DNA of 5,494 nucleotides from a candidate division NC10 bacterium SPGG6 (GTDB lineage Bacteria > Methylomirabilota > Methylomirabilia > Methylomirabilales > CSP1-5): positions 1 to 5,494 of the forward strand of contig LXTG01000018.1 in the NCBI GenBank assembly GCA_001643535.1, written 5' to 3'. The translations under genes were made by a program, and so were the position numbers. The number at the start of each line of letters is the position of its first letter. Position 1 is the first letter of the stretch. Of the stretch, positions 1 to 5,480 are shown in pieces. Under the pieces are notes generated by a model. That model was given only the letters and a program-made list of their open reading frames with translations, ran no database searches and had not been told where the DNA came from.

Positions 1-1
1 T

Positions 2-601
2 ATCGCCCGACTCAAGCCGGCCATCAATGTGACCGCCATCGTTCCCGCCTGCGAGAATCTCCCCTCCGGCTCTGCCCTGAAGCCGGGGGATGTGATCCGG
101 GCCATGGACGGCAAGACGATTGAGGTGGTAAACACTGATGCCGAGGGACGCCTGGTCCTTGCAGATGCCTTATGCTATGCGCGGAAGCTCGGATGCCAGC
201 GATTGGTGGATGCGGCCACGCTCACGGGGGCCTGTGTTGTGGCCTTGGGATCGGTGCGGAGCGGGGCCTTCACCAATGATCAGGGGTGGATGGATCGGGT
301 GCGGGCGATAGCAGAAGCGGTGGGGGAAAAGATTTGGCAGATGCCCATGGATGGAGAGTACGATGAGCAGATTACCAGTGATGTGGCCGATATCAAGAAC
401 ATTGGGGGCCGGAAGGCGGGCGCAGTCACGGCAGCCAAATTTCTGGCCCGCTTCGTTGGAGAGACACCCTGGATACACCTGGACATCGCTGGAACGACAC
501 AAGCCGATAAGGAGAAGGGATACACTCCCAAAGGGGCCACAGGGGTTCCGGTCCGAACCCTGATTCAGCTTGCCCTCGATCTCGCTAAGGATAGTGACTA
601 G
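2..601 (+). CDS. pepA: Leucyl aminopeptidase (peptidase family M17), C-terminal part, 5' end outside window
   Basis: This is a cytosolic two-metal aminopeptidase that removes N-terminal residues from peptides. The reading frame is open from base 2, so the N-terminal domain and the first metal ligands lie outside the window; about 199 residues remain. Seen directly: the stretch NVTAIVPACENLPSG, then KPGDVIRAMDGKTIEVV and the family signature NTDAEGRL at about bases 131-154. In the M17 family the D and E of this motif bind metal and the R binds the bicarbonate involved in catalysis. The end, ATGVPVRTLIQLALDLAK, is the usual M17 C-terminus, and the gene closes with TAG at 599-601. A GTG at 29-31 is internal, not a start. 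The gene converges on the leftward RAM-domain gene across a repeat-rich spacer. The identification is secure; the symbol follows family usage (pepA, also called ampA). Confidence 0.95.
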   Translation: MARLKPAINVTAIVPACENLPSGSALKPGDVIRAMDGKTIEVVNTDAEGRLVLADALCYARKLGCQRLVDAATLTGACVVALGSVRSGAFTNDQGWMDRVRAIAEAVGEKIWQMPMDGEYDEQITSDVADIKNIGGRKAGAVTAAKFLARFVGETPWIHLDIAGTTQADKEKGYTPKGATGVPVRTLIQLALDLAKDSD

Positions 602-777
602 TGGTTGGTGATTGGTGGGACGTGTTTGGTGCCTAGTAAATGGCGATCAGCGATTACTGGCAATTGATTAGTCAGTATGCCGAGTGCTAAGCCCTGAGCG
701 GTGTGTAGTGGAATCGGACATCACCGACCACCAGCCACTAATCACCTCACCAGTCACTAACCACCACCCACCCGTTC
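602..777. repeat. Convergent intergenic region with degenerate inverted repeats
   Basis: This non-coding spacer lies between the 3' ends of pepA (+) and the RAM-domain gene (-). The left edge is a run of GGTTGGTGATTGGTGGG type. The right edge holds the complementary family, CCACTAATCACC and CACTAACCACCACCC. Bases 607-618 (GGTGATTGGTGG) match the reverse complement of 735-746 at 11 of 12 positions. Bases 600-619 also match the reverse complement of the outermost right arm at 16 of 20. The middle carries further related fragments (GATTACTGG, TTGATTAGTCAG) and a short stem CGGTG/CACCG (699-703 with 722-726). The arms could fold into a long imperfect hairpin on either transcript and so act as a bidirectional terminator or mRNA 3' stabiliser. 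There is no clear U-tract and no open frame that looks real. The function is inferred. Confidence 0.6.
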
Positions 778-1017
778 CTATCTGATGTCGATGGCTACAC
801 AGGTCAGGGTCTTAGTCACGCCGGTGATGGTTCGGATCTTGGACAGGACCACCCGGCCCAGGGCATCGACATCGGAGGCCTCGACGAAGGCGATAATATC
901 ATAGGGGCCGGTGACAGCGTGGGCCATCTTCACGCCGGGGATCTTGGTAATGGCCTTCAGCGCGTTCTTGGCCTTATCCGATGCAGCCTCGATGAGGACG
1001 TAGGCAGTAGTTGGCAT
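778..1017 (-). CDS. Stand-alone Lrp/AsnC ligand-binding (RAM) domain protein
   Basis: This 79-residue protein consists only of the alpha/beta RAM domain that forms the C-terminal half of Lrp/AsnC regulators; no helix-turn-helix is present. Recognisable features are the N-terminal beta strand AYVLIEA, the helix that follows (DKAKNALKAITKIPGV), the central TGPYDIIAFVEASD block that matches the G-x-Y-D core of the family, and the final strand TKTLTCVAIDI. In the family this fold dimerises and further oligomerises, and binds amino acids or related effectors at subunit interfaces. Stand-alone copies are known, but their roles are mostly uncertain. The ATG at 1015-1017 follows GGAGG (1026-1030) by 8 nt, and that binding site sits in the last codons of rpiB. 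The gap to rpiB is 4 bp, so translational coupling is likely. It stops with TAG at 778-780. Confidence 0.9.
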   Translation of the reverse strand: MPTTAYVLIEAASDKAKNALKAITKIPGVKMAHAVTGPYDIIAFVEASDVDALGRVVLSKIRTITGVTKTLTCVAIDIR

Positions 1018-1021
1018 CCCA

Positions 1022-1555
1022 TTAACCTCCCTGGCTCTCCTGTGGTTCGTTGTCCTTCGCCCCTGGAGGCAGGGTCGATCCTACCCTGGCTTCGGGGGTG
1101 AAGAGCTGTTCCTCTAGCCGCTCGATCTTACCCACCCGCCGGGAATGCCGCCCTCCTTCGAACTTGCCGGCGAGCCATTCCCGGACGATTTCGCGGGCAA
1201 GGCCCATGCCGATGACTCGAGCCCCCATGGCCAAGACGTTGGCGTCGTTATGGGCTCGCGCGTACTTGGCCGAAAAGGTATCGTGACACAGGGAAGCACG
1301 GGCGCCAGGGACCTTATTCGCGACGATGGCGCTCCCGATCCCGGTCCCGCACAGGACGATTCCACACGAGGCCTGCCCCGTGACCACCGCCTTGGCGACC
1401 GAAAAGACAATATCTGGATAATCCACGGCGTCAGCCGAATGGGTCCCGAAATCGAGGCATGGATAGCCCAGCTCCTTGAGAAACGGCTTCAGTTCCTCCT
1501 TCATGTGATAGGCAGCGTGATCAGCCCCGATAGCAGCCAGCCTTTCTGGTTTCAT
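1022..1555 (-). CDS. rpiB: Ribose-5-phosphate isomerase B (RpiB/LacAB family)
   Basis: It interconverts ribose 5-phosphate and ribulose 5-phosphate in the non-oxidative pentose phosphate pathway, in the cytosol. Seen in the 177-residue product: GADHAAY at residues 10-16 (the family's G-x-DHA phosphate/sugar-binding motif), DFGTHS at 35-40, the catalytic-cysteine loop LCGTGIG (Cys69) followed by ANK, HDTFSAKYARAHNDANVLAMGAR at 91-113 with the conserved AHNDANV segment, and the GGRHSRRVGKIERLE tail motif at 134-148. The protein exceeds the usual 140-155 residues through a roughly 28-residue tail rich in Pro, Gly and Glu that looks disordered. The ATG at 1553-1555 was chosen because GGAGG lies 7 nt upstream (1563-1567). 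A GTG eight codons further upstream is in frame but lacks a site. The gene is 68 bp downstream of the symporter and 4 bp upstream of the RAM-domain gene. LacA/B-type isomerases are related, but the motifs fit RpiB better. Confidence 0.94.
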   Translation of the reverse strand: MKPERLAAIGADHAAYHMKEELKPFLKELGYPCLDFGTHSADAVDYPDIVFSVAKAVVTGQASCGIVLCGTGIGSAIVANKVPGARASLCHDTFSAKYARAHNDANVLAMGARVIGMGLAREIVREWLAGKFEGGRHSRRVGKIERLEEQLFTPEARVGSTLPPGAKDNEPQESQGG

Positions 1556-1562
1556 GGTCTTG

Positions 1563-1567
1563 CCTCC
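1563..1567 (-). promoter_or_regulatory. Ribosome binding site that sets the rpiB start
   Basis: On the minus strand GGTGGAGG stands 7 nt before the ATG at 1555. This favours that ATG over the in-frame GTG at 1577-1579, whose product would gain eight Gly-rich residues absent from the family. Confidence 0.75.
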
Positions 1568-1623
1568 ACCTGTCCCCACGATACTCGAACCGACGCGCCT
1601 CGTGCAAGGGAAATCCGGGAAAC

Positions 1624-3009
1624 CTATCCCTGGACGAAAAGCTTCATCAGAAGCTGCAGGAGGATGGTCCCGATGGCTAGGGGGCAGAGATATCGAATGA
1701 GGAGAAGCCAGGGGCGCCGCAGGCCGGGATACGCGCTCCCCTCCATCGCTCCCGTTAGGGCATCCTCAGGGGCCCATCGCCAGCCGACGAAGAGACAGAG
1801 GAGGAGGGCCCCTAGGGTGAGCGCAAGATTGCCGAATATCGTATCCATCAGGTCGAGGAAACCTATGTGGACCAGGGGAAGGCGTGAGAGAAACGTGGAG
1901 GCCCCGGTGCTCAATGCGGCGGGGATGCCCAAGGTGAAGCTGACCAGGCCAACCAAATAACAGGCCCTTTTCCTGGTCCACCCCTTCTCGTCTGTCAAGT
2001 ACGCGACGCAGACCTCGAGAAGCGAGATGGCAGAGGTGAGCGCTGCCACCGTGAGGAGCGCAAAGAAGAGAGTCCCGAAGAGGTTCCCAAGGGGGATTCG
2101 GTGGAAGATCGCTGGCAGGACGACAAAGGCGAGACCAGCCCCTTGGGTTGGCTCCACCCCCTCCACGGTAAAGAGGGCGGGAAAGATGACGAGACCAGCC
2201 AGGAAAGCCGCTAACGTGTCAAAAAGGGTGACGGACACGGCGGCAACAACCACGTCCTCTCGCTCGGAGAGGTAGCTCCCGTACGTGATCATCACTCCCA
2301 TCCCGAGGCTCAGGGAGAAGAAGGCCTGACCGAGCGCCACGAGGAATGTGACCGGTGTGACTTTGGAGAAGTCCGGGTTGAGATAAAAGGCGATCCCCTT
2401 CGCGGCCCCTTCCAGGGTGAGGGAACGCAGGACCAATAGGAGCAGCATGAGAAGAAGGACAGGCATCAAGATGAAGGTCCACCGTTCGATGCCCCGCCGT
2501 ACCCCTCCGATCACCACGGCGACCGTAAGCGTCAAGAAGAGGGCGTGAAAGGTCAGGACCGTCCGGGCGTCCCCGACCAAATGCTCAAACAGCCTCCCAG
2601 TCTGCCCGGGATCCGTCAGGGTAGCAAAGGTACCGGAGGCAGCCTGCACCGTATAGATGAGGGTCCAGCCCGCCACCACCGAATAGTACGAAAGGATGCC
2701 AAACCCGGTGATGACGCCTAGGAGGCCAACGGTCCGCCACCCGGATGCGGGAGCAGCCCTTGCGAAGGCCCCCACCGGATTCCGCCGGGTGAAGCGACCC
2801 AGACCGACCTCAGCGATCATCACGGGCAGTCCAATGAGGAGGACGATCGCCAGGTAGATGAACACAAAGGCGGCCCCTCCGTTCTGTCCAGCCAGATACG
2901 GAAACCGCCACACATTTCCTAACCCGATGGCTGAGCCCGCAGCAGCCAGGACGAAGGCGACGCGCGAGCTCCAGGTTTCCCGTCTCGTCTCTTCCGAATG
3001 TGTTGTCAT
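1624..3009 (-). CDS. Neurotransmitter:sodium symporter family (NSS/SNF, LeuT fold) transporter
   Basis: This inner-membrane carrier probably couples Na+ entry to uptake of an amino acid or related amine; the substrate cannot be read from sequence. It has 461 residues with about 11 hydrophobic segments and lacks a twelfth, as in the bacterial transporter MhsT. Seen: TM1 with the unwound GSAIGLGNVWRFPYL (residues 25-39, including the gate-type Arg35), the TM2 end PVMIAEVGLGR (62-72), TM3 with SYYSVVAGW (107-115; Tyr109 appears to match LeuT Tyr108), TM6 with FFSLSLGMGVMITYGSYL (230-247), a TM8-like AALTSAIS that keeps the Thr-Ser pair of the Na2 site, and FLDLMD before TM10. The start is uncertain. 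ATG 3007-3009 has only a weak AAGAG-type site, and a TTG at 3088-3090 would add 27 non-family residues. It heads the leftward run into rpiB, with a 68-bp gap. Confidence 0.93.
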   Translation of the reverse strand: MTTHSEETRRETWSSRVAFVLAAAGSAIGLGNVWRFPYLAGQNGGAAFVFIYLAIVLLIGLPVMIAEVGLGRFTRRNPVGAFARAAPASGWRTVGLLGVITGFGILSYYSVVAGWTLIYTVQAASGTFATLTDPGQTGRLFEHLVGDARTVLTFHALFLTLTVAVVIGGVRRGIERWTFILMPVLLLMLLLLVLRSLTLEGAAKGIAFYLNPDFSKVTPVTFLVALGQAFFSLSLGMGVMITYGSYLSEREDVVVAAVSVTLFDTLAAFLAGLVIFPALFTVEGVEPTQGAGLAFVVLPAIFHRIPLGNLFGTLFFALLTVAALTSAISLLEVCVAYLTDEKGWTRKRACYLVGLVSFTLGIPAALSTGASTFLSRLPLVHIGFLDLMDTIFGNLALTLGALLLCLFVGWRWAPEDALTGAMEGSAYPGLRRPWLLLIRYLCPLAIGTILLQLLMKLFVQG

Positions 3010-3010
3010 G

Positions 3011-3024
3011 GACTCTTCAGAGTC
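3011..3024. promoter_or_regulatory. Small near-palindrome directly before the symporter start
   Basis: GACTCTTCAGAGTC has 6-base complementary arms around a 2-base centre and lies one base upstream of the symporter ATG. On the minus-strand mRNA it covers the only purine-rich stretch (GAAGAG) that could serve as a ribosome binding site. A weak hairpin could therefore limit initiation. The symmetry is seen; the role is inferred. Confidence 0.35.
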
Positions 3025-3049
3025 GGGCCCCCCGGTGGAAGGATGCACG

Positions 3050-3077
3050 TGCGGGGAGAGAAAGAACTTTCCCCGCA
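3050..3077 (-). promoter_or_regulatory. Leader hairpin upstream of the symporter gene
   Basis: Bases 3050-3060 pair with 3067-3077 around a 6-base loop. The outer 8 bp are perfect (TGCGGGGA with TCCCCGCA). On the minus-strand RNA one A-C mismatch follows, then two more pairs. It lies about 40 bp before the symporter ATG, in a 175-bp gap after the 569-aa gene. No U-run follows on the minus strand, so a classical intrinsic terminator is not supported. It may separate the two transcripts, protect the 5' end, or act in attenuation. The TTG alternative start of the symporter lies just upstream of it, so the hairpin would be coding if that start were used. Confidence 0.4.
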
Positions 3078-3184
3078 ATCTCCGGGACAAGTCTTAGGGC
3101 CCAGACAATCCTGCAGGCCCCGCAGGTCCCTAGATCTCGCTTGTCAAGGTGGGGGAGTGGAAGGTCGCGATGCATCGGATTCCG

Positions 3185-4894
3185 TCAAGACTGGAGCCGG
3201 TGGACTAGATCATTCGCCTCCTTGTAGGTGGGGTCGATCTCCAGGGACCGTTGGACACAACGCAGAGCGCCAAGGGTGTCTCCCACCTCTCGAAGGCAGA
3301 TGGCCTTGTTGAACCAAGCCTGTTTGAGATTGCTGTCGAGCTTGATGGCCTCGTTGAAGCACTCGATCGCCTCCTGATACCTCCGTTTGTTGAAGAGGCA
3401 AAGGCCCTTGTTATTCCACGCGGTCTTCAAGCGGGCCGGGTCCTTCAGCTCCCGGATGGCCTGGTTGAGGTATTGAATGGCGTGATCGTACTCGTGGATG
3501 AGACGCATGACCGCCCCGGTTTCGAGGGAACGTTCAGCGTCCGTTGCCGGCCTCGCCCCCGGCAGGGTGTGGAGGTGGTATCCACGAAGAGAAAAGAGGG
3601 GATTCTGCAGGGTGGATGCCTTTAACTGGATCCGTGTGAGATATGCCCGGACGTCACGGGCGGCCAAGAGGGTCGAATACTCTTCATGCAGGCTATCGGA
3701 GATGGCCCGGAGAGAAAGGTCGCTCATGAATCGCCCGCGCGCGGCCTCCCGCATCCTGTCGCGTTCTCCATCGGGGATGAATTTTGCATTCATTTCGCGG
3801 TCACTCAAGATATAGTTTTGCGGTGAGGAGAGGGCAAAGGAGAGGGCGGCTGGTGAAATCGATAAGAGTTTCACGCTCGCCTCGAGGTCGTCCGCGGGAA
3901 GCTTCAGGCGAAATCGTTCTTCCAGATAGGAAGCCAGACCGGTGGTGATCATCTGAGCGGCAACACGGGATGCCAGGAAGCGGAAGCGATATTCCCCGGA
4001 GAGAAACTGAGGGGCCAGATGGAGGAAATTCGGGAAACCCCGTTGCAAGCGGTGCCGATCCAGCCTGCGGGGCTTCCGGGGGACCCGTTGGGAGGTGATC
4101 ACGCTTTCCTTTTCGAGCCATTGGAGCAGGGCAACGACCTCTTGAGGCTGCTCCCGTAAGGCCTCGGCCAGTTCGTCGGCGGTGCGCGGTTCCTCGCCGA
4201 GAAGCTCGAGGAGAATCCGCTTCCGAAGGTTGAGATCGATTAGTCGCTTGTCCCGGAGGGTAGTGTCCAGGCGCTTGATTTCCTGGCAGATAGAGCGGGG
4301 CGCTGTCTCTCCTGACCCTTCGAGGACAAAAAAGGTCGTCGGGCGGCGATGGACCAGCAGCGTCTGCACCCAGTAGAGGTTTCCCCCTAATGAGCCGATG
4401 TAACGGGGACCCGGAGGAAAGGTCGATGACCTGGTGGCCTCTGATTCCAACGCCTTCAGGTTCAACAGGCGGCGGTTTTCTACAAGGCAGTCGGCAATGG
4501 CGTCAGGGCCGAGGAGCTCAAGGACGTGCCGGACCTCATCACCCAGGGCCCGATACCAGATGAGAACCTTGGGGCTAAAGGGGGTGTACGAGAAGAACAG
4601 GCCGCGCAGGCTCTTGGTCTTTCTCCGTTCTCGACGATATCGGTGGAAAAAACGTTTGACCTCCTCGAGGGTGACCTCCCTCGAGAGGGCACGGCACTCA
4701 CCCAGAAAAGGGGTAGCATCCTTTCGTAGCTTTCCTCGAATGTCGAGGAGGGGGCCTGCCCCGGTCACCTTGAGCCGCGTACGAAGTGGCAAGAGACCAC
4801 ACGAGTCGAGGACCTGACGCATAAGGAGTTCAAAGGCCTGCCCTTTCTCACGTCGAGAGGGGGCCAAGACCTTAATCCATATCACGCCCCTCAT
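3185..4894 (-). CDS. Multidomain protein: restriction-endonuclease-like N-terminus, winged helix, C-terminal TPRs
   Basis: I do not recognise a named family. The 569-residue product appears to have four parts. Residues 14-115 resemble the Mrr-type PD-(D/E)xK nuclease fold: KGQAFELLMRQVL with Glu22, LLDIRGKL with Asp51, FLGECRAL with Glu66-Cys-Arg68, and then the helix VTLEEVKRFFHRY and strand LRGLFFSYTPFS. The usual catalytic Lys is Arg here, so activity is uncertain. Residues 221-275 look like a winged helix-turn-helix (TADELAEALREQPQEVVALLQWLEKESVI). Residues 276-450 are helical and unassigned. At the C-terminus, two TPRs at 489-522 and 523-556 (AWNNKGLCLFNKRRYQEAIECF; AWFNKAICLREVGDTLGALRC) follow a degenerate one at about 455-488. 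No signal peptide or membrane segment is seen, so it is probably cytosolic. The start is uncertain: ATG 4892-4894 abuts GGAGG with no spacer, whereas GTG 4883-4885 has it 9 nt upstream. It is transcribed divergently from moaD. Domain calls are inferred from motifs only. Confidence 0.8.
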   Translation of the reverse strand: MRGVIWIKVLAPSRREKGQAFELLMRQVLDSCGLLPLRTRLKVTGAGPLLDIRGKLRKDATPFLGECRALSREVTLEEVKRFFHRYRRERRKTKSLRGLFFSYTPFSPKVLIWYRALGDEVRHVLELLGPDAIADCLVENRRLLNLKALESEATRSSTFPPGPRYIGSLGGNLYWVQTLLVHRRPTTFFVLEGSGETAPRSICQEIKRLDTTLRDKRLIDLNLRKRILLELLGEEPRTADELAEALREQPQEVVALLQWLEKESVITSQRVPRKPRRLDRHRLQRGFPNFLHLAPQFLSGEYRFRFLASRVAAQMITTGLASYLEERFRLKLPADDLEASVKLLSISPAALSFALSSPQNYILSDREMNAKFIPDGERDRMREAARGRFMSDLSLRAISDSLHEEYSTLLAARDVRAYLTRIQLKASTLQNPLFSLRGYHLHTLPGARPATDAERSLETGAVMRLIHEYDHAIQYLNQAIRELKDPARLKTAWNNKGLCLFNKRRYQEAIECFNEAIKLDSNLKQAWFNKAICLREVGDTLGALRCVQRSLEIDPTYKEANDLVHRLQS

Positions 4895-4975
4895 CCTCCA
4901 CTCGAAATGCGTTAAGGCGATTGCTTACTTTGATCCCTCCTATTGGAAGATGGATCACAACCCATAAACTGCTAC

Positions 4976-4995
4976 GTTAGATTATATAATCTAAC
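4976..4995. promoter_or_regulatory. Perfect 20-bp palindrome, candidate operator of the divergent promoters
   Basis: GTTAGATTATATAATCTAAC is identical to its own reverse complement over all 20 bases. It lies between two divergent genes in an AT-rich patch, the usual setting and size for the operator of a dimeric regulator. It contains TATAAT on both strands, so a bound protein would block both promoters. The palindrome is certain; the operator role is inferred. The regulator cannot be named. A molybdate-responsive ModE-type site is conceivable given moaD, but the known ModE half-sites do not clearly match. Confidence 0.65.
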
Positions 4996-5009
4996 TTCCA
5001 TTATGCAAA
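4981..5009 (-). promoter_or_regulatory. Candidate sigma-70-type promoter for the nuclease-like gene
   Basis: On the minus strand TTTGCA (5009-5004, 4 of 6 to the consensus -35) is followed after 17 bp by TATAAT (4986-4981, a perfect -10). Transcription would begin near 4974, giving a leader of about 80 nt before the 569-aa gene. The -10 lies inside the palindrome. Confidence 0.5.
4985..4990 (+). promoter_or_regulatory. Candidate -10 box for the moaDE transcript
   Basis: TATAAT on the plus strand lies within the palindrome and overlaps the minus-strand -10 by 2 bp. The hexamer 17 bp upstream (CCATAA, 4962-4967) is not a good -35, so any promoter here would be weak or need an activator. The predicted leader to moaD would be about 195 nt. 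Confidence 0.35.
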
Positions 5010-5024
5010 GACTTTTTTATGCAA
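5001..5024. repeat. Short direct repeat TTATGCAA x2
   Basis: TTATGCAA occurs at 5001-5008 and 5017-5024, offset by 16 bp (about one and a half helical turns), just beside the 20-bp palindrome. The first copy overlaps the proposed minus-strand -35. It may be a second regulator site, or chance in AT-rich DNA. Confidence 0.35.
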
Positions 5025-5030
5025 CAGTGC

Positions 5031-5073
5031 TCACCGATCGAGATCTTTCGCTATGTTACGTAGCATACGGTGA
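5031..5073 (+). other. Possible structured RNA in the moaD leader
   Basis: TCACCG (5031-5036) can pair with CGGTGA (5068-5073), enclosing a hairpin in which GCTATG (5050-5055) pairs with CGTAGC (5059-5064) around TTA, with one wobble. This nested stem lies about 120 nt before moaD. Moco riboswitches precede some molybdenum cofactor operons, but I cannot match this to that consensus, so it is recorded only as a candidate fold. Confidence 0.25.
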
Positions 5074-5191
5074 AGGGGCGGGTCAAGTAGAACTTTATAT
5101 GAGAGAATTGACAGCGTTAGCCCCCCGTGTTACCGTAAGCCCGGTCGGGTGTACTCCTCCCCCCAAGTTTCCTTTTCTTTTGGGAGATTTC

Positions 5192-5449
5192 ATGGTGCGA
5201 GTCCAGGTAAGGCTCTTTGCAGCGGCCCGGGCGATCGTGGGACAGGGGGAAGTGTCTGTGGAGCTTAAGGAAGGGAGTACGGTCGGCGACCTGATGGAGC
5301 ATTTTTTTTCCCGATACCCTGAACTCAAAGGAATCGCTGGATCTCTGCTTCTCGCGGTCAACCGAGAGTTTGCGGAACGAAGCGTGAATCTCCAGGAAGG
5401 GGATGAGGTGGGGGTCATGCCCCCAGTCAGCGGAGGCCGTGATGTTTGA
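5192..5449 (+). CDS. moaD: MoaD/ThiS family: molybdopterin synthase small (sulfur-carrier) subunit
   Basis: This ubiquitin-like sulfur carrier has a C-terminal Gly that is adenylated and thiocarboxylated (by MoeB in characterised systems). It then donates sulfur to precursor Z within the MoaD-MoaE synthase to make molybdopterin. The product has 85 residues, close to the usual 80 or so. Seen: the opening strand VRVQVRLFAAARAIVG (3-17), VELKEGSTVGDLMEHFFSRYPEL (23-45), AVNREFA (55-61) and the ending LQEGDEVGVMPPVSGG (67-82), typical of MoaD. Oddly, three residues (Arg-Asp-Val) follow Gly-Gly, which is normally terminal. ATG 5192-5194 has GGGAG (5182-5186) 5 nt upstream; the frame stays open further 5' but with meaningless content. 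The stop TGA 5447-5449 lies inside moaE. The neighbouring moaE argues for MoaD rather than ThiS. Confidence 0.9.
   Translation: MVRVQVRLFAAARAIVGQGEVSVELKEGSTVGDLMEHFFSRYPELKGIAGSLLLAVNREFAERSVNLQEGDEVGVMPPVSGGRDV
5432..5436 (+). promoter_or_regulatory. moaE ribosome binding site inside the moaD 3' end
   Basis: GGAGG lies 5 nt before the ATG at 5442-5444 and spans the two glycine codons of MoaD. This coding and translational overlap supports coupling of the two subunits, and it fixes the moaE start. Confidence 0.7.
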
Positions 5450-5480
5450 GATCACCGAGAACCCCTTATCGGTCGAGAGG
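5442..5480 (+). CDS. moaE: Molybdopterin synthase large subunit, first 13 codons only
   Basis: The 13 codons encode MFEITENPLSVER, which resembles the start of MoaE (an M-x-EIT-x-x-P-L/I pattern). MoaE is the catalytic subunit that receives sulfur from MoaD to build the dithiolene of molybdopterin. The gene overlaps moaD by 8 bp, in a different frame, with a good ribosome binding site. The call rests mainly on this position, because too little protein is present to show catalytic residues. The genomic sequence appears to end at 5480; translating beyond it would read adapter bases and add false residues. Confidence 0.75.

Larger units (their letters stand above)
4895..5191. other. Divergent intergenic region between the nuclease-like gene and moaD
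   Basis: This 297-bp spacer carries the start signals for both flanking genes. It is AT-rich in the middle (about 4960-5025), unlike the surrounding GC-rich coding DNA. It contains a 20-bp palindrome, two -10-like boxes, a direct repeat, and possible RNA stems on the moaD side, all listed separately. An open frame runs through it into moaD from 4943, but its translation has no recognisable content and no suitable ribosome binding site, so I treat the region as non-coding. Confidence 0.7.

Noticed and set aside
1145..1960. 271-aa plus-strand open frame
   Set aside because: It runs antisense across rpiB and the symporter 3' end, its product is Arg/Pro-rich without domains, and both genes on the other strand are well supported.
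3010..3090. TTG start adding 27 residues to the symporter
   Set aside because: The extension is basic and Ser/Pro-rich, unlike the family N-terminus, and would translate the leader hairpin. It is kept as an alternative only because the ATG has a weak binding site.
3142..3147. Perfect minus-strand TTGACA as a -35 for the symporter
   Set aside because: No acceptable -10 lies 16-18 bp downstream; that position is GC-rich (CCTGCG region).
3168..3177. 10-bp palindrome CGATGCATCG after the nuclease-like gene
   Set aside because: It is short, has no loop or U-tract for a terminator, and is expected now and then by chance.
3251..3625. 124-aa plus-strand open frame
   Set aside because: It is antisense to the TPR repeats; its apparent regularity (repeated LVE-type words) mirrors the repeats on the coding strand.
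4976..4995. Palindrome as a ModE (molybdate) operator
   Set aside because: It is tempting beside moaD, but the spacing and half-site sequence do not clearly fit the ModE consensus I know, so no regulator is named.
4943..5191. In-frame 5' extension of moaD giving a 168-aa product
   Set aside because: The added 83 residues match nothing in MoaD, the TTG start lacks a properly spaced binding site, and the stretch contains the palindrome and promoter-like boxes. ATG 5192 has a good site and gives the normal family length.
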